From: Magicicada septendecula
Taxonomy: Eukaryota; Arthropoda; Insecta; Hemiptera; Cicadidae
Reading direction: 5' to 3'
NCBI GenBank assembly: GCA_034769895.1
Contig: CM068367.1
Span: 1,312,449,046 to 1,312,513,045 of the forward strand
Length of the DNA stretch: 64,000 nucleotides
Both the position numbers and the translations under genes were made by a program. The notes under the pieces were generated by a model. It searched no databases and was not told where the DNA came from. It saw only the letters and a program-made list of their open reading frames with translations. Positions 23,802 through 37,184 of this stretch are shown here, one piece after another. Positions within the stretch are counted from its first letter, which is position 1. Every line of letters begins with the position of its first letter.

Positions 23802-26800
23802 CTCCTATTGGGGGTTCTTATTTAAAATTATTATGTTTATTATTATAATCGAATTTACGTTACGTTTAAATTAACTTGAAACAAAATAAAAGAGTGGTTG
23901 TTGTTTAAAGTTTAAATTCGTGGTTAAAATATTAAAAGTCTCATTAAAACAAAATTCATCTATGGGTGAAGTGTTCCTTTGAGATAACTCAATGTTGAGA
24001 ATGGTTATTTCTACTTGAAGGTGACTAATGTAGTAAAGTATTTTACCATACAACATTCAAGTTACTCACAGTGTTTACAATGGTTTAAATACTCTTGTTT
24101 TTTAAAGAATTCCCTTGTATTAAATAAAAATAATGAAGTTGATTATATTTAAATGTTAGATTAACTTAAGTTAAAATATGAAGTATAGCAGTTGATTGCT
24201 TGATAATAGTTCTCGTCTGGTTGAAACTAGTAGTAGAAACTTCTTCTGATTACAGGTAGTCTGAGTAAGTCAAGTCCCGTAAAGTCTGGACAATATTATA
24301 AACAAACATATACTTTTACGTACCTGATTGCGTTTACTTGAAGTTCACTAAACTGTCAACTCAGCTTACATTCATCAACTCCCTTTGGTTGCAAGGTTAT
24401 GTCACCTTGTTTATTAAATTAGTGGGCGCCACACGGATTTATTTAGGGAAAATCCCGTGTAAAACCCATACATAAAAATTAATAGATGAAAAGAAAATTT
24501 AAAATAGTTGAATACCACTTTTTGGCAATGCTATTCCAATATGTCAAACACAACAGAAGGTTGTTTAAGTTTATTAAAAGAAAATATTTAATTATTCAAA
24601 AAAATAATAAAATAAATCAAATCAGGTGATGCTGTTAATAATGGGTTTATTTGCACCCTTATAGTGAATTCAAAAAATACACATAATGTAAACATACAAA
24701 GTTGTACAATGAAAAGTTAATTATTATATGCCTCATTCGGCTTGCTCAGAACATGAATTATGAATCTGGTTAAGTCCAGATACTATTTATTTTTAATATA
24801 AAATTATTACAATTATTAATATTAGTATTATTGTTATTTTTATTATTATTATTATTATCTCAGTTGTGAATTCTTTGAGACACGAAAGAAAACAATTATG
24901 CCTACACAGTATCCAATGATACAATTGATCAACAAAGTTTGAAGTTACTTTTACCAAGTAATTAAAAAAAACGATCTATTGGAAGATCGTGCGTTTCATC
25001 AACGCTTGCTTTTTTAATGACAATATTATTCAATTGAGAGCCCTTACAACTAACATATAGCTTACTTACTAATAACAAATTTGAATAATAAATCGAAACG
25101 TGGTGTAATCTTAAATACTGTTTTTGTGTTTTGCGTCAGTACAGGTTATGGTAGCAAAAATACAAGTTATTGCACTCAGATCAAGATTAATAATAATTGC
25201 ACTTTTACCTTCAGAGTTTTAATTATTTTAATTAAAACCTTTTATCACTTAAGTAATCGGATTATAGTGATTACTTTATTTCGGCACTAATTCGCACAAG
25301 AACAGAATAATGCGATCCTCTTCTGATTAAAATGGATCATGAATAATGACAATAAATTATTTTCTGTTCGTCATTCCCGCACAAAATTAAAATAAACTGC
25401 ACTTGAACACTGTTGTTGGTTGATGATGAACTTGAAGTAAAGTTTCTCGTTGTTAACTATTGGTTCCGGAGTACAAGGTAGCTGACGCTATGTGTTATAA
25501 GAAAAACGTAGCGGAGACGAGCGTACGTCTGTTCTGCTTGTTAGTTAGTAAAGGTCTCTGTCAAAATTCGCTGGTTTGTCTTTATATACCCCTCTTTTGG
25601 ATTGGGCTTAGGTAAAATTATCATTTTATAACTAATTTTCCTATTGGTCCAGACAGGTGAGACGAGGATGACGTATCACTTTTTGGCGGTTGGTAACGGT
25701 TTTTCTAACTGTCAAATGTTGAGATGATTGACAGGTCGCTCGCTTCTGTTGTCATTGTTATTATTATTTGTACTCAGATTCCTGATGTACATTTATACAA
25801 TGATGCTAACAGTTGTAATACGCTTAATACCGTCACGATTGAGTTGATATTATTATCAAATTAAAGATTGTTTTGTTTCCTTTAAATTGATATCACTCGA
25901 TCTCGAATTACCTTCACTTTAACCGACATTGTTAGAAAATCAATGTTCGGGTACACTATTCTTACTGTCGTCTGCTCTTTATGAGTCGCCGATTTTACAC
26001 TTTTGGTTAACCTTTCTCGTATCCACATAACATTTTATCAATCAAATGTTTATGTGCGGACACCATTAATACTGTACTGACGTTTTTTTTTTCACTGAAC
26101 ATTACTTGTACACCTTAATTCTATACATAGTAATAAAAGATCCTACTGACTATGACATTTCGTTTACCGTTAGTTTGTTTTAAGCTACTATTTACAATTA
26201 AAATTATGGCTAAACCTATCGTCTCAATAACATTTTTCGTTATGTCAATGCATAACCATAGTTCTTGTGCATTTTATTTTGCACTGGTGATAATTAGTGA
26301 TAGTCATTTTATTGACTAATGTTTGGTCTAAGTTTGTTAAGTGTATCGCCTACACTGAAATTTGGCCTTAATAATGCCTATTGGTTCTCAATTCGGTAAA
26401 TTATGGAGACATCTTATTTGTATAAGATTCTCTTATATAAATAGCTCTCTTTTCTAATAGGTATATTTGATGCGGAAATACATCTTAATTCCTACAATAT
26501 AGCCATTGTTAACATTGGTTTTGGCATTCATTATCTACTGTTCATTGTCACATTTATTATCAGAAAAATGCTGATTTTGCTTTCACAGTATTTAACTGCT
26601 CATTCGTTTATTTGTTGTTTATAAATGACATTCGGTTTACATTAACCATTTACTGAATTGACAGTTGAATTTACGTTTATTCTGTCCATTAGTTCGTTTT
26701 AGTCTCAGTCTAGTTGTAGTGTCAAACAGCTATTGGGTTACTGTTTCACATGGCACTTCTGCTTTATTCTTCTCTCTTGGTTTCTTCTTTCTTGTTTATT

Positions 26801-26897
26801 TTGACTATTCTATACCTATGTACATGGTTATTCTGTTTTTATGAAATCTGATAACATACACTTAGGTTAGGTGACATCTTGTGATGTTACGTATACA
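23802..26897 (-). repeat. LTR between units 4 and 5
   Basis: TATA box at 25581-25590. It carries the same CGCT duplication as the preceding LTR and a private G-to-A change near 25339. Confidence 0.55.
25581..25590 (-). promoter_or_regulatory. TATA box, unit 4 LTR
   Basis: GGTATATAAA on the minus strand, upstream of unit 4, whose ORF is broken. Confidence 0.55.
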
Positions 26898-28738
26898 CCC
26901 TCTTTAAAATTGATCATTTGAAAAATTTATATTTTGTAAAATTATCAATTCATGTCAGTTTCTTAGTATACTTCAATAAAAAATTTTCTCTTGTATTCTC
27001 TGATTTTTTTAAACTTATTATTGGTGTATTACTCTAGGTTGGCTTTTTATACAATGGTACAATTCTTAATTTACTAGTAATTTCAAGCTGCTTACTCTCT
27101 AAATCATTTAACTATAATGGATCTTGTTTCTCAAGTTAATTATTCCCTGTTTTATTTACATTCTACTTTCTCATTACATATCTTTGCATTCGTGATCATT
27201 TTGATGGTTATTATAATTTATACCTCACAGATTCTTTCATAATATTCCTTGATATAATAAAACAATATAATTCCCTAACTGTAGTAGAGGTTTTGGAATC
27301 AGGGTGGCTCACTATGGCTAACATCCTCTGCCGTTCCTCCCTACACATTCTCAGATCCAGAGGCATTACTCTTCTCTGTCTGAGTAAAAATAAACATTGC
27401 ACCTGGCAATAGTTGCACTATCACAACTCAAAAAAAAATATCACATATCATTCATATTCAATAATATAATATATTCACTATAATATACAAGGTATCAGAG
27501 GTTTTTATTTAGATCACATTTCTATCTTTATACTTGCTAACATACTTTCTTTCTTACAGGTAATTACTTCCTTTAGACTTGGTGTTTTTTAGCTATGCTT
27601 TTATCAGCTATATAGTTACTTATTTACTAGTTAACAATTTGTTGTGGTTCATTTAAATATTTTTAAGATTATACACTGGTTTTGATGCTTATAGTACTTA
27701 TGCATCCATTTGTTCTATCTAGAGTTCACAATATATTTCTGTTTTCACTATAGTCTATTAAATCTTTCTTAACGAGTTATATTCATCCTGAATTATCAGG
27801 CTTACATTGTTTGTATACTAAATGGTTTTTTCTTTTTTTCTGATGTTCTCTGACATATTCTTATGATGTATCATATTTGATAATTGACAAACATTGTTCT
27901 TTCCTTTCATTTCATTATAACAATAGTTATTCTTACAATTAATACTCTTTGTTATTTTTCTTCTCTACTCCTTCAAGTGATGGTGGTTTTCACTTATTCT
28001 GGATGATTTTATACACTATATACTATACTGTAATTACAATTTCATTTAACAATATACTAATATCTATTTCATAGACATTCTTGGGGTTTTCATGGTTTGT
28101 TTCACAAATATTAATTTTTCTTTCCTTACATTCCATAATAGTGTCCTTCTTTTTATTTTACACACTTTGTTATACTGCCTCTCTACTCCTTCAAAGGTTA
28201 GTTGGGTGAACCTTTATTCTGGACGATTTTAATTTAACATTTGAGTTTTATGAGAGGTATACAATAATCATTTTATAAACATTAGGTCACATAGAATATT
28301 CATCTGGTTACATATTTTTCTCTAGGTATAGTACAGTAATTGTATTTTCTTATTAAATCATTTGATTGACCTTATCTAATATTCTATCCCCTGGGGTAAT
28401 AGGTCTGGTACATTTTCCTCATTAACAAATGGTTTGGTTTACATCTTAAATCTACACACTTTTGTAACTTGATAAGGCGGATTGACTAGTTATAGCTAAT
28501 CAGTCACCTTCAACATATTGTAGTTTAACCACAAATGAGTTTGTTTATAGTAGTGGTTTTTCCAATATATATATTTTACTTTTTTATAACATAAACGTAT
28601 GGGTGAGGAATGTTGCTTCCTATTGCATATTATCCCTCCTTAATATTAATCATTGCTTACTCGTCGGTATTCATGGGGTTATTTGTGCTCTTCCACTCTA
28701 TTGGGTCTATAATTGGGGTATCTGACATATGTTCCGTA

Positions 28739-30331
28739 CTAGTGGTTTTGGAGATACCTTACTATCAAGCGGTTCTTCCACTTGGCGGCTACCAGATAGT
28801 CATTGGCTCCCCGTTTCCTTGCCTTTTTCCTCTCATCATCTTTGGTATTATTGTGTTCATTGTACTCTGGGCCTGGGCTATTATTGATGTCTGGCCCTTC
28901 TTCTAATCCGGATTGACCTTTGTTCATTTCCTGGTTGGATTCTTCCATCGCTTGGTCCCTCTTTTTCCGCATTTCCCTTATTCTTTGGGCGTACCTTTCA
29001 ATAAGCTGGTCCAGTCGTTCTTGATCATTTTCCTTCTCCCTGTGAAGCTTCTTTCTTCTAGGAATATTCGCCTTAAATACCTCATTGTTTATGACCTTCT
29101 CCGTCATAACATAGTCAATGGCATGTAACGTTGTTTTAATCGTTCCGTCATCTGGGTCATTACTTAAATGGTTTAATGATCGGTTATGCACTAAGGAATC
29201 GATTGATTTTGTTTGGTGTATTTTATTTGGTGGTACATTTAATTTAATTGGATTCTTATTTAATTTTTTACCCACGGTTTTATGGTGATTTATTTTTAAT
29301 ATTTTTATGAAGTCTTGTTTATACTTCTTACCATTGGTCCTTGCTCTATGACGAATAATTGGGTTGTCTACGAAGTTAATTAATCCACTCCTAGTCATTT
29401 CTAATATTTCCTTTGTAATCCTTGTTTTCTTAGAGCGTATTATTCTTTTTATCTTTGTCTCTTTCTCGCCTGTCTTCTTAATTATCTTGTTCCTTACATT
29501 TTTAATGATAGTTTCTTTATGCTGAGTGTTCTCTTCATTCCTATGGTGTGTATCCGCAGGCACCAATGCTTTCGAGTCTTCTTTATCCTCAGTTTGGTTA
29601 TCAGTGTCTTTGAATTGTATACTTAATTCTTCCATGGATTCATCATTTGATAATTCTCCTATCTCTGAGTCGTCATCGTCCTTTCCTTCTTCCTTATTCT
29701 CCGGCTCTGGATTCGTTTGTTCCATGTTTTCGTCTTCGGATACCTTCCGTTCTTCTCCCCACTTCCGGTTATTCATGTCATCCATTTTTTGGCTAATTTT
29801 CATTAAGGTGGTGTTCAATTCTTTTCTAATTGCTTGGCTGTTATCGTCGATTTTAGCGTTCAGCGCGTCTATAGACTTATGAGTATCGTCAATCCTTTTA
29901 TTTAGGTCCTCCTTTATCGACTCTATATTTCTATTTAACACCTCGACATTCATTTGATTTTCTTCCCGGGATTTCTTACCATCTTCTTTTAATGTTTCCA
30001 TATTTTTATTCATCGCGTCATTCAGTTTTTTATGAGATTTCTTACCGTCTTCCTTTAATTCCATCATTATCTTCATCATCGCTTCCCATCTCATCTCTTC
30101 AGTCGGTTTGTTTGGCTGTGGGGTTTCTTCAGGCCGTCTGGGTTGGTTGTCTACTGTCACTTCTACCTCTGGTTCTACACGAGGCATTTCGTCGGTACTA
30201 GTTTCAACATTATTGATTGTAATAACTTCCATCTCGTCTGTGGGTTGCTCTTCGTATGTATCTACATCCCGTTGCATTTCTCCTACCCTACTGTCCTTAT
30301 ATCTTGTATCGTACTGGTGGGTGTGCGGCAT
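28739..30331 (-). CDS. 530-aa coiled-coil ORF, unit 5
   Basis: Full length with Met127 and Pro368. The protein is the same as in units 6 and 7, making this the majority form at the right side of the array. Confidence 0.7.
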   Translation of the reverse strand: MPHTHQYDTRYKDSRVGEMQRDVDTYEEQPTDEMEVITINNVETSTDEMPRVEPEVEVTVDNQPRRPEETPQPNKPTEEMRWEAMMKIMMELKEDGKKSHKKLNDAMNKNMETLKEDGKKSREENQMNVEVLNRNIESIKEDLNKRIDDTHKSIDALNAKIDDNSQAIRKELNTTLMKISQKMDDMNNRKWGEERKVSEDENMEQTNPEPENKEEGKDDDDSEIGELSNDESMEELSIQFKDTDNQTEDKEDSKALVPADTHHRNEENTQHKETIIKNVRNKIIKKTGEKETKIKRIIRSKKTRITKEILEMTRSGLINFVDNPIIRHRARTNGKKYKQDFIKILKINHHKTVGKKLNKNPIKLNVPPNKIHQTKSIDSLVHNRSLNHLSNDPDDGTIKTTLHAIDYVMTEKVINNEVFKANIPRRKKLHREKENDQERLDQLIERYAQRIREMRKKRDQAMEESNQEMNKGQSGLEEGPDINNSPGPEYNEHNNTKDDERKKARKRGANDYLVAAKWKNRLIVRYLQNH

Positions 30332-30495
30332 GTTAATTTTTTCGTGTCTACCGGGCTAATATAAAATATAAAAATATATTTATTTAATATTTTGTAAGCC
30401 ACACTAGTTGGTGCGCCAATTTATAACACTAAATTACCGTGTGTGTGTTTCGTGGTTGAATCTGCCACACGTTGGATGCGTCAATTTATAACACT

Positions 30496-33400
30496 CTCCT
30501 ATTGGGGGTTCTTATTTAAAATTATTATGTTTATTATTATAATCGAATTTACGTTACGTTTAAATTAACTTGAAACAAAATAAAAGAGTGGTTGTTGTTT
30601 AAAGTTTAAATTCGTGGTTAAAATATTAAAAGTCTCATTAAAACAAAATTCATCTATGGGTGAAGTGTTCCTTTGAGATAACTCAATGTTGAGAATGGTT
30701 ATTTCTACTTGAAGGTGACTAATGTAGTAAAGTATTTTACCATACAACATTCAAGTTACTCACAGTGTTTACAATGGTTTAAATACTCTTGTTTTTTAAA
30801 GAATTCCCTTGTATTAAATAAAAATAATGAAGTTGATTATATTTAAATGTTAGATTAACTTAAGTTAAAATATGAAGTATAGCAGTTGATTGCTTGATAA
30901 TAGTTCTCGTCTGGTTGAAACTAGTAGTAGAAACTTCTTCTGATTACAGGTAGTCTGAGTAAGTCAAGTCCCGTAAAGTCTGGACAATATTATAAACAAA
31001 CATATACTTTTACGTACCTGATTGCGTTTACTTGAAGTTCACTAAACTGTCAACTCAGCTTACATTCATCAACTCCCTTTGGTTGCAAGGTTATGTCACC
31101 TTGTTTATTAAATTAGTGGGCGCCACACGGATTTATTTAGGGAAAATCCCGTGTAAAACCCATACATAAAAATTAATAGATGAAAAGAAAATTTAAAATA
31201 GTTGAATACCACTTTTTGGCAATGCTATTCCAATATGTCAAACACAACAGAAGGTTGTTTAAGTTTATTAAAAGAAAATATTTAATTATTCAAAAAAATA
31301 ATAAAATAAATCAAATCAGGTGATGCTGTTAATAATGGGTTTATTTGCACCCTTATAGTGAATTCAAAAAATACACATAATGTAAACATACAAAGTTGTA
31401 CAATGAAAAGTTAATTATTATATGCCTCATTCGGCTTGCTCAGAACATGAATTATGAATCTGGTTAAGTCCAGATACTATTTATTTTTAATATAAAATTA
31501 TTACAATTATTAATATTAGTATTATTGTTATTTTTATTATTATTATTATTATCTCAGTTGTGAATTCTTTGAGACACGAAAGAAAACAATTATGCCTACA
31601 CAGTATCCAATGATACAATTGATCAACAAAGTTTGAAGTTACTTTTACCAAGTAATTAAAAAAAACGATCTATTGGAAGATCGTGCGTTTCATCAACGCT
31701 TGCTTTTTTAATGACAATATTATTCAATTGAGAGCCCTTACAACTAACATATAGCTTACTTACTAATAACAAATTTGAATAATAAATCGAAACGTGGTGT
31801 AATCTTAAATACTGTTTTTGCGTTTTGCGTCAGTACAGGTTATGGTAGCAAAAATACAAGTTATTGCACTCAGATCAAGATTAATAATAATTGCACTTTT
31901 ACCTTCAGAGTTTTAATTATTTTAATTAAAACCTTTTATCACTTAAGTAATCGGATTATAGTGATTACTTTATTTCGGCACTAATTCGCACAAGAACAGA
32001 ATAATGCGATCCTCTTCTGATTAAAATGGATCGTGAATAATGACAATAAATTATTTTCTGTTCGTCATTCCCGCACAAAATTAAAATAAACTGCACTTGA
32101 ACACTGTTGTTGGTTGATGATGAACTTGAAGTAAAGTTTCTCGTTGTTAACTATTGGTTCCGGAGTACAAGGTAGCTGACGCTATGTGTTATAAGAAAAA
32201 CGTAGCGGAGACGAGCGTACGTCTGTTCTGCTTGTTAGTTAGTAAAGGTCTCTGTCAAAATTCGCTGGTTTGTCTTTATATACCCCTCTTTTGGATTGGG
32301 CTTAGGTAAAATTATCATTTTATAACTAATTTTCCTATTGGTCCAGACAGGTGAGACGAGGATGACGTATCACTTTTTGGCGGTTGGTAACGGTTTTTCT
32401 AACTGTCAAATGTTGAGATGATTGACAGGTCGCTTCTGTTGTCATTGTTATTATTATTTGTACTCAGATTCCTGATGTACATTTATACAATGATGCTAAC
32501 AGTTTTAATACGCTTAATACCGTCACGATTGAGTTGATATTATTATCAAATTAAAGATTGTTTTGTTTCCTTTAAATTGATATCACTCGATCTCGAATTA
32601 CCTTCACTTTAACCGACATTGTTAGAAAATCAATGTTCGGGTACACTATTCTTACTGTCGTCTGCTCTTTATGAGTCGCCGATTTTACACTTTTGGTTAA
32701 CCTTTCTCGTATCCACATAACATTTTATCAATCAAATGTTTATGTGCGGACACCATTAATACTGTACTGACGTTTTTTTTTTCACTGAACATTACTTGTA
32801 CACCTTAATTCTATACATAGTAATAAAAGATCCTACTGACTATGACATTTCGTTTACCGTTAGTTTGTTTTAAGCTACTATTTACAATTAAAATTATGGC
32901 TAAACCTATCGTCTCAATAACATTTTTCGTTATGTCAATGCATAACCATAGTTCTTGTGCATTTTATTTTGCACTGGTGATAATTAGTGATAGTCATTTT
33001 ATTGACTAATGTTTGGTCTAAGTTTGTTAAGTGTATCGCCTACACTGAAATTTGGCCTTAATAATGCCTATTGGTTCTCAATTCGGTAAATTATGGAGAC
33101 ATCTTATTTGTATAAGATTCTCTTATATAAATAGCTCTCTTTTCTAATAGGTATATTTGATGCGGAAATACATCTTAATTCCTACAATATAGCCATTGTT
33201 AACATTGGTTTTGGCATTCATTATCTACTGTTCATTGTCACATTTATTATCAGAAAAATGCTGATTTTGCTTTCACAGTATTTAACTGCTCATTCGTTTA
33301 TTTGTTGTTTATAAATGACATTCGGTTTACATTAACCATTTACTGAATTGACAGTTGAATTTACGTTTATTCTGTCCATTAGTTCGTTTTAGTCTCAGTC

Positions 33401-33587
33401 TAGTTGTAGTGTCAAACAGCTATTGGGTTACTGTTTCACATGGCACTTCTGCTTTATTCTTCTCTCTTGGTTTCTTCTTTCTTGTTTATTTTGACTATTC
33501 TATACCTATGTACATGGTTATTCTGTTTTTATGAAATCTGATAACATACACTTAGGTTAGGTGACATCTTGTGATGTTACGTATACA
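30496..33587 (-). repeat. LTR between units 5 and 6
   Basis: TATA box at 32275-32284. It has the TTTTGCGTTTTG variant near 31821 and no CGCT duplication. Confidence 0.55.
32275..32284 (-). promoter_or_regulatory. TATA box, unit 5 LTR
   Basis: GGTATATAAA on the minus strand; flanks identical to unit 1. Confidence 0.55.
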
Positions 33588-35427
33588 CCCTCTTTAAAAT
33601 TGATCATTTGAAAAATTTATATTTTGTAAAATTATCAATTCATGTCAGTTTCTTAGTATACTTCAATAAAAAATTTTCTCTTGTATTCTCTGATTTTTTT
33701 AAACTTATTATTGGTGTATTACTCTAGGTTGGCTTTTTATACAATGGTACAATTCTTAATTTACTAGTAATTTCAAGCTGCTTACTCTCTAAATCATTTA
33801 ACTATAATGGATCTTGTTTCTCAAGTTAATTATTCCCTGTTTTATTTACATTCTACTTTCTCATTACATATCTTTGCATTCGTGATCATTTTGATGGTTA
33901 TTATAATTTATACCTCACAGATTCTTTCATAATATTCCTTGATATAATAAAACAATATAATTCCCTAACTGTAGTAGAGGTTTTGGAATCAGGGTGGCTC
34001 ACTATGGCTAACATCCTCTGCCGTTCCTCCCTACACATTCTCAGATCCAGAGGCATTACTCTTCTCTGTCTGAGTAAAAATAAACATTGCACCTGGCAAT
34101 AGTTGCACTATCACAACTCAAAAAAAAATATCACATATCATTCATATTCAATAATATAATATATTCACTATAATATACAAGGTATCAGAGGTTTTTATTT
34201 AGATCACATTTCTATCTTTATACTTGCTAACATACTTTCTTTCTTACAGGTAATTACTTCCTTTAGACTTGGTGTTTTTTAGCTATGCTTTTATCAGCTA
34301 TATAGTTACTTATTTACTAGTTAACAATTTGTTGTGGTTCATTTAAATATTTTTAAGATTATACACTGGTTTTGATGCTTATAGTACTTATGCATCCATT
34401 TGTTCTATCTAGAGTTCACAATATATTTCTGTTTTCACTATAGTCTATTAAATCTTTCTTAACGAGTTATATTCATCCTGAATTATCAGGCTTACATTGT
34501 TTGTATACTAAATGGTTTTTTCTTTTTTTCTGATGTTCTCTGACATATTCTTATGATGTATCATATTTGATAATTGACAAACATTGTTCTTTCCTTTCAT
34601 TTCATTATAACAATAGTTATTCTTACAATTAATACTCTTTGTTATTTTTCTTCTCTACTCCTTCAAGTGATGGTGGTTTTCACTTATTCTGGATGATTTT
34701 ATACACTATATACTATACTGTAATTACAATTTCATTTAACAATATACTAATATCTATTTCATAGACATTCTTGGGGTTTTCATGGTTTGTTTCACAAATA
34801 TTAATTTTTCTTTCCTTACATTCCATAATAGTGTCCTTCTTTTTATTTTACACACTTTGTTATACTGCCTCTCTACTCCTTCAAAGGTTAGTTGGGTGAA
34901 CCTTTATTCTGGACGATTTTAATTTAACATTTGAGTTTTATGAGAGGTATACAATAATCATTTTATAAACATTAGGTCACATAGAATATTCATCTGGTTA
35001 CATATTTTTCTCTAGGTATAGTACAGTAATAGTATTTTGTTATTTCTCATTTGATTGACCTTATCTAATATTCTATCCCCTGGGGTAATAGGTCTGGTAC
35101 ATTTTCCTCATTAACAAATGGTTTGGTTTACATCTTAAATCTACACACTTTTGTAACTTGATAAGGCGGATTGACTAGTTATAGCTAATCAGTCACCTTC
35201 AACATATTGTAGTTTAACCACAAATGAGTTTGTTTATAGTAGTGGTTTTTCCAATATATATATTTTACTTTTTTATAACATAAACGTATGGGTGAGGAAT
35301 GTTGCTTCCTATTGCATATTATCCCTCCTTAATATTAATCATTGCTTACTCGTCGGTATTCATGGGGTTATTTGTGCTCTTCCACTCTATTGGGTCTATA
35401 ATTGGGGTATCTGACATATGTTCCGTA

Positions 35428-37020
35428 CTAGTGGTTTTGGAGATACCTTACTATCAAGCGGTTCTTCCACTTGGCGGCTACCAGATAGTCATTGGCTCCC
35501 CGTTTCCTTGCCTTTTTCCTCTCATCATCTTTGGTATTATTGTGTTCATTGTACTCTGGGCCTGGGCTATTATTGATGTCTGGCCCTTCTTCTAATCCGG
35601 ATTGACCTTTGTTCATTTCCTGGTTGGATTCTTCCATCGCTTGGTCCCTCTTTTTCCGCATTTCCCTTATTCTTTGGGCGTACCTTTCAATAAGCTGGTC
35701 CAGTCGTTCTTGATCATTTTCCTTCTCCCTGTGAAGCTTCTTTCTTCTAGGAATATTCGCCTTAAATACCTCATTGTTTATGACCTTCTCCGTCATAACA
35801 TAGTCAATGGCATGTAACGTTGTTTTAATCGTTCCGTCATCTGGGTCATTACTTAAATGGTTTAATGATCGGTTATGCACTAAGGAATCGATTGATTTTG
35901 TTTGGTGTATTTTATTTGGTGGTACATTTAATTTAATTGGATTCTTATTTAATTTTTTACCCACGGTTTTATGGTGATTTATTTTTAATATTTTTATGAA
36001 GTCTTGTTTATACTTCTTACCATTGGTCCTTGCTCTATGACGAATAATTGGGTTGTCTACGAAGTTAATTAATCCACTCCTAGTCATTTCTAATATTTCC
36101 TTTGTAATCCTTGTTTTCTTAGAGCGTATTATTCTTTTTATCTTTGTCTCTTTCTCGCCTGTCTTCTTAATTATCTTGTTCCTTACATTTTTAATGATAG
36201 TTTCTTTATGCTGAGTGTTCTCTTCATTCCTATGGTGTGTATCCGCAGGCACCAATGCTTTCGAGTCTTCTTTATCCTCAGTTTGGTTATCAGTGTCTTT
36301 GAATTGTATACTTAATTCTTCCATGGATTCATCATTTGATAATTCTCCTATCTCTGAGTCGTCATCGTCCTTTCCTTCTTCCTTATTCTCCGGCTCTGGA
36401 TTCGTTTGTTCCATGTTTTCGTCTTCGGATACCTTCCGTTCTTCTCCCCACTTCCGGTTATTCATGTCATCCATTTTTTGGCTAATTTTCATTAAGGTGG
36501 TGTTCAATTCTTTTCTAATTGCTTGGCTGTTATCGTCGATTTTAGCGTTCAGCGCGTCTATAGACTTATGAGTATCGTCAATCCTTTTATTTAGGTCCTC
36601 CTTTATCGACTCTATATTTCTATTTAACACCTCGACATTCATTTGATTTTCTTCCCGGGATTTCTTACCATCTTCTTTTAATGTTTCCATATTTTTATTC
36701 ATCGCGTCATTCAGTTTTTTATGAGATTTCTTACCGTCTTCCTTTAATTCCATCATTATCTTCATCATCGCTTCCCATCTCATCTCTTCAGTCGGTTTGT
36801 TTGGCTGTGGGGTTTCTTCAGGCCGTCTGGGTTGGTTGTCTACTGTCACTTCTACCTCTGGTTCTACACGAGGCATTTCGTCGGTACTAGTTTCAACATT
36901 ATTGATTGTAATAACTTCCATCTCGTCTGTGGGTTGCTCTTCGTATGTATCTACATCCCGTTGCATTTCTCCTACCCTACTGTCCTTATATCTTGTATCG
37001 TACTGGTGGGTGTGCGGCAT
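35428..37020 (-). CDS. 530-aa coiled-coil ORF, unit 6
   Basis: Full length; the same predicted protein as unit 5 (Met127, Asp340, Pro368). Confidence 0.7.
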   Translation of the reverse strand: MPHTHQYDTRYKDSRVGEMQRDVDTYEEQPTDEMEVITINNVETSTDEMPRVEPEVEVTVDNQPRRPEETPQPNKPTEEMRWEAMMKIMMELKEDGKKSHKKLNDAMNKNMETLKEDGKKSREENQMNVEVLNRNIESIKEDLNKRIDDTHKSIDALNAKIDDNSQAIRKELNTTLMKISQKMDDMNNRKWGEERKVSEDENMEQTNPEPENKEEGKDDDDSEIGELSNDESMEELSIQFKDTDNQTEDKEDSKALVPADTHHRNEENTQHKETIIKNVRNKIIKKTGEKETKIKRIIRSKKTRITKEILEMTRSGLINFVDNPIIRHRARTNGKKYKQDFIKILKINHHKTVGKKLNKNPIKLNVPPNKIHQTKSIDSLVHNRSLNHLSNDPDDGTIKTTLHAIDYVMTEKVINNEVFKANIPRRKKLHREKENDQERLDQLIERYAQRIREMRKKRDQAMEESNQEMNKGQSGLEEGPDINNSPGPEYNEHNNTKDDERKKARKRGANDYLVAAKWKNRLIVRYLQNH

Positions 37021-37184
37021 GTTAATTTTTTCGTGTCTACCGGGCTAATATAAAATATAAAAATATATTTATTTAATATTTTGTAAGCCACACTAGTTGG
37101 TGCGCCAATTTATAACACTAAATTACCGTGTGTGTGTTTCGTGGTTGAATCTGCCACACGTTGGATGCGTCAATTTATAACACT

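Larger units (their letters stand above)
20069..26760 (-). mobile_element. Array unit 4, with broken ORF
   Basis: Same layout, but the ORF carries two separate one-base deletions. The unit shares the CGCT duplication with unit 3 and Met127 with units 5-7. Private substitutions occur near 21755, 23019, 23181 and 25339. It is the only unit in which the ORF cannot give a full-length product. Confidence 0.75.
26761..33450 (-). mobile_element. Array unit 5
   Basis: ORF intact with Met127 and Pro368. The LTR carries a T-to-C change near 31821, found only here and in unit 6, and lacks the CGCT duplication of units 3 and 4. Confidence 0.75.
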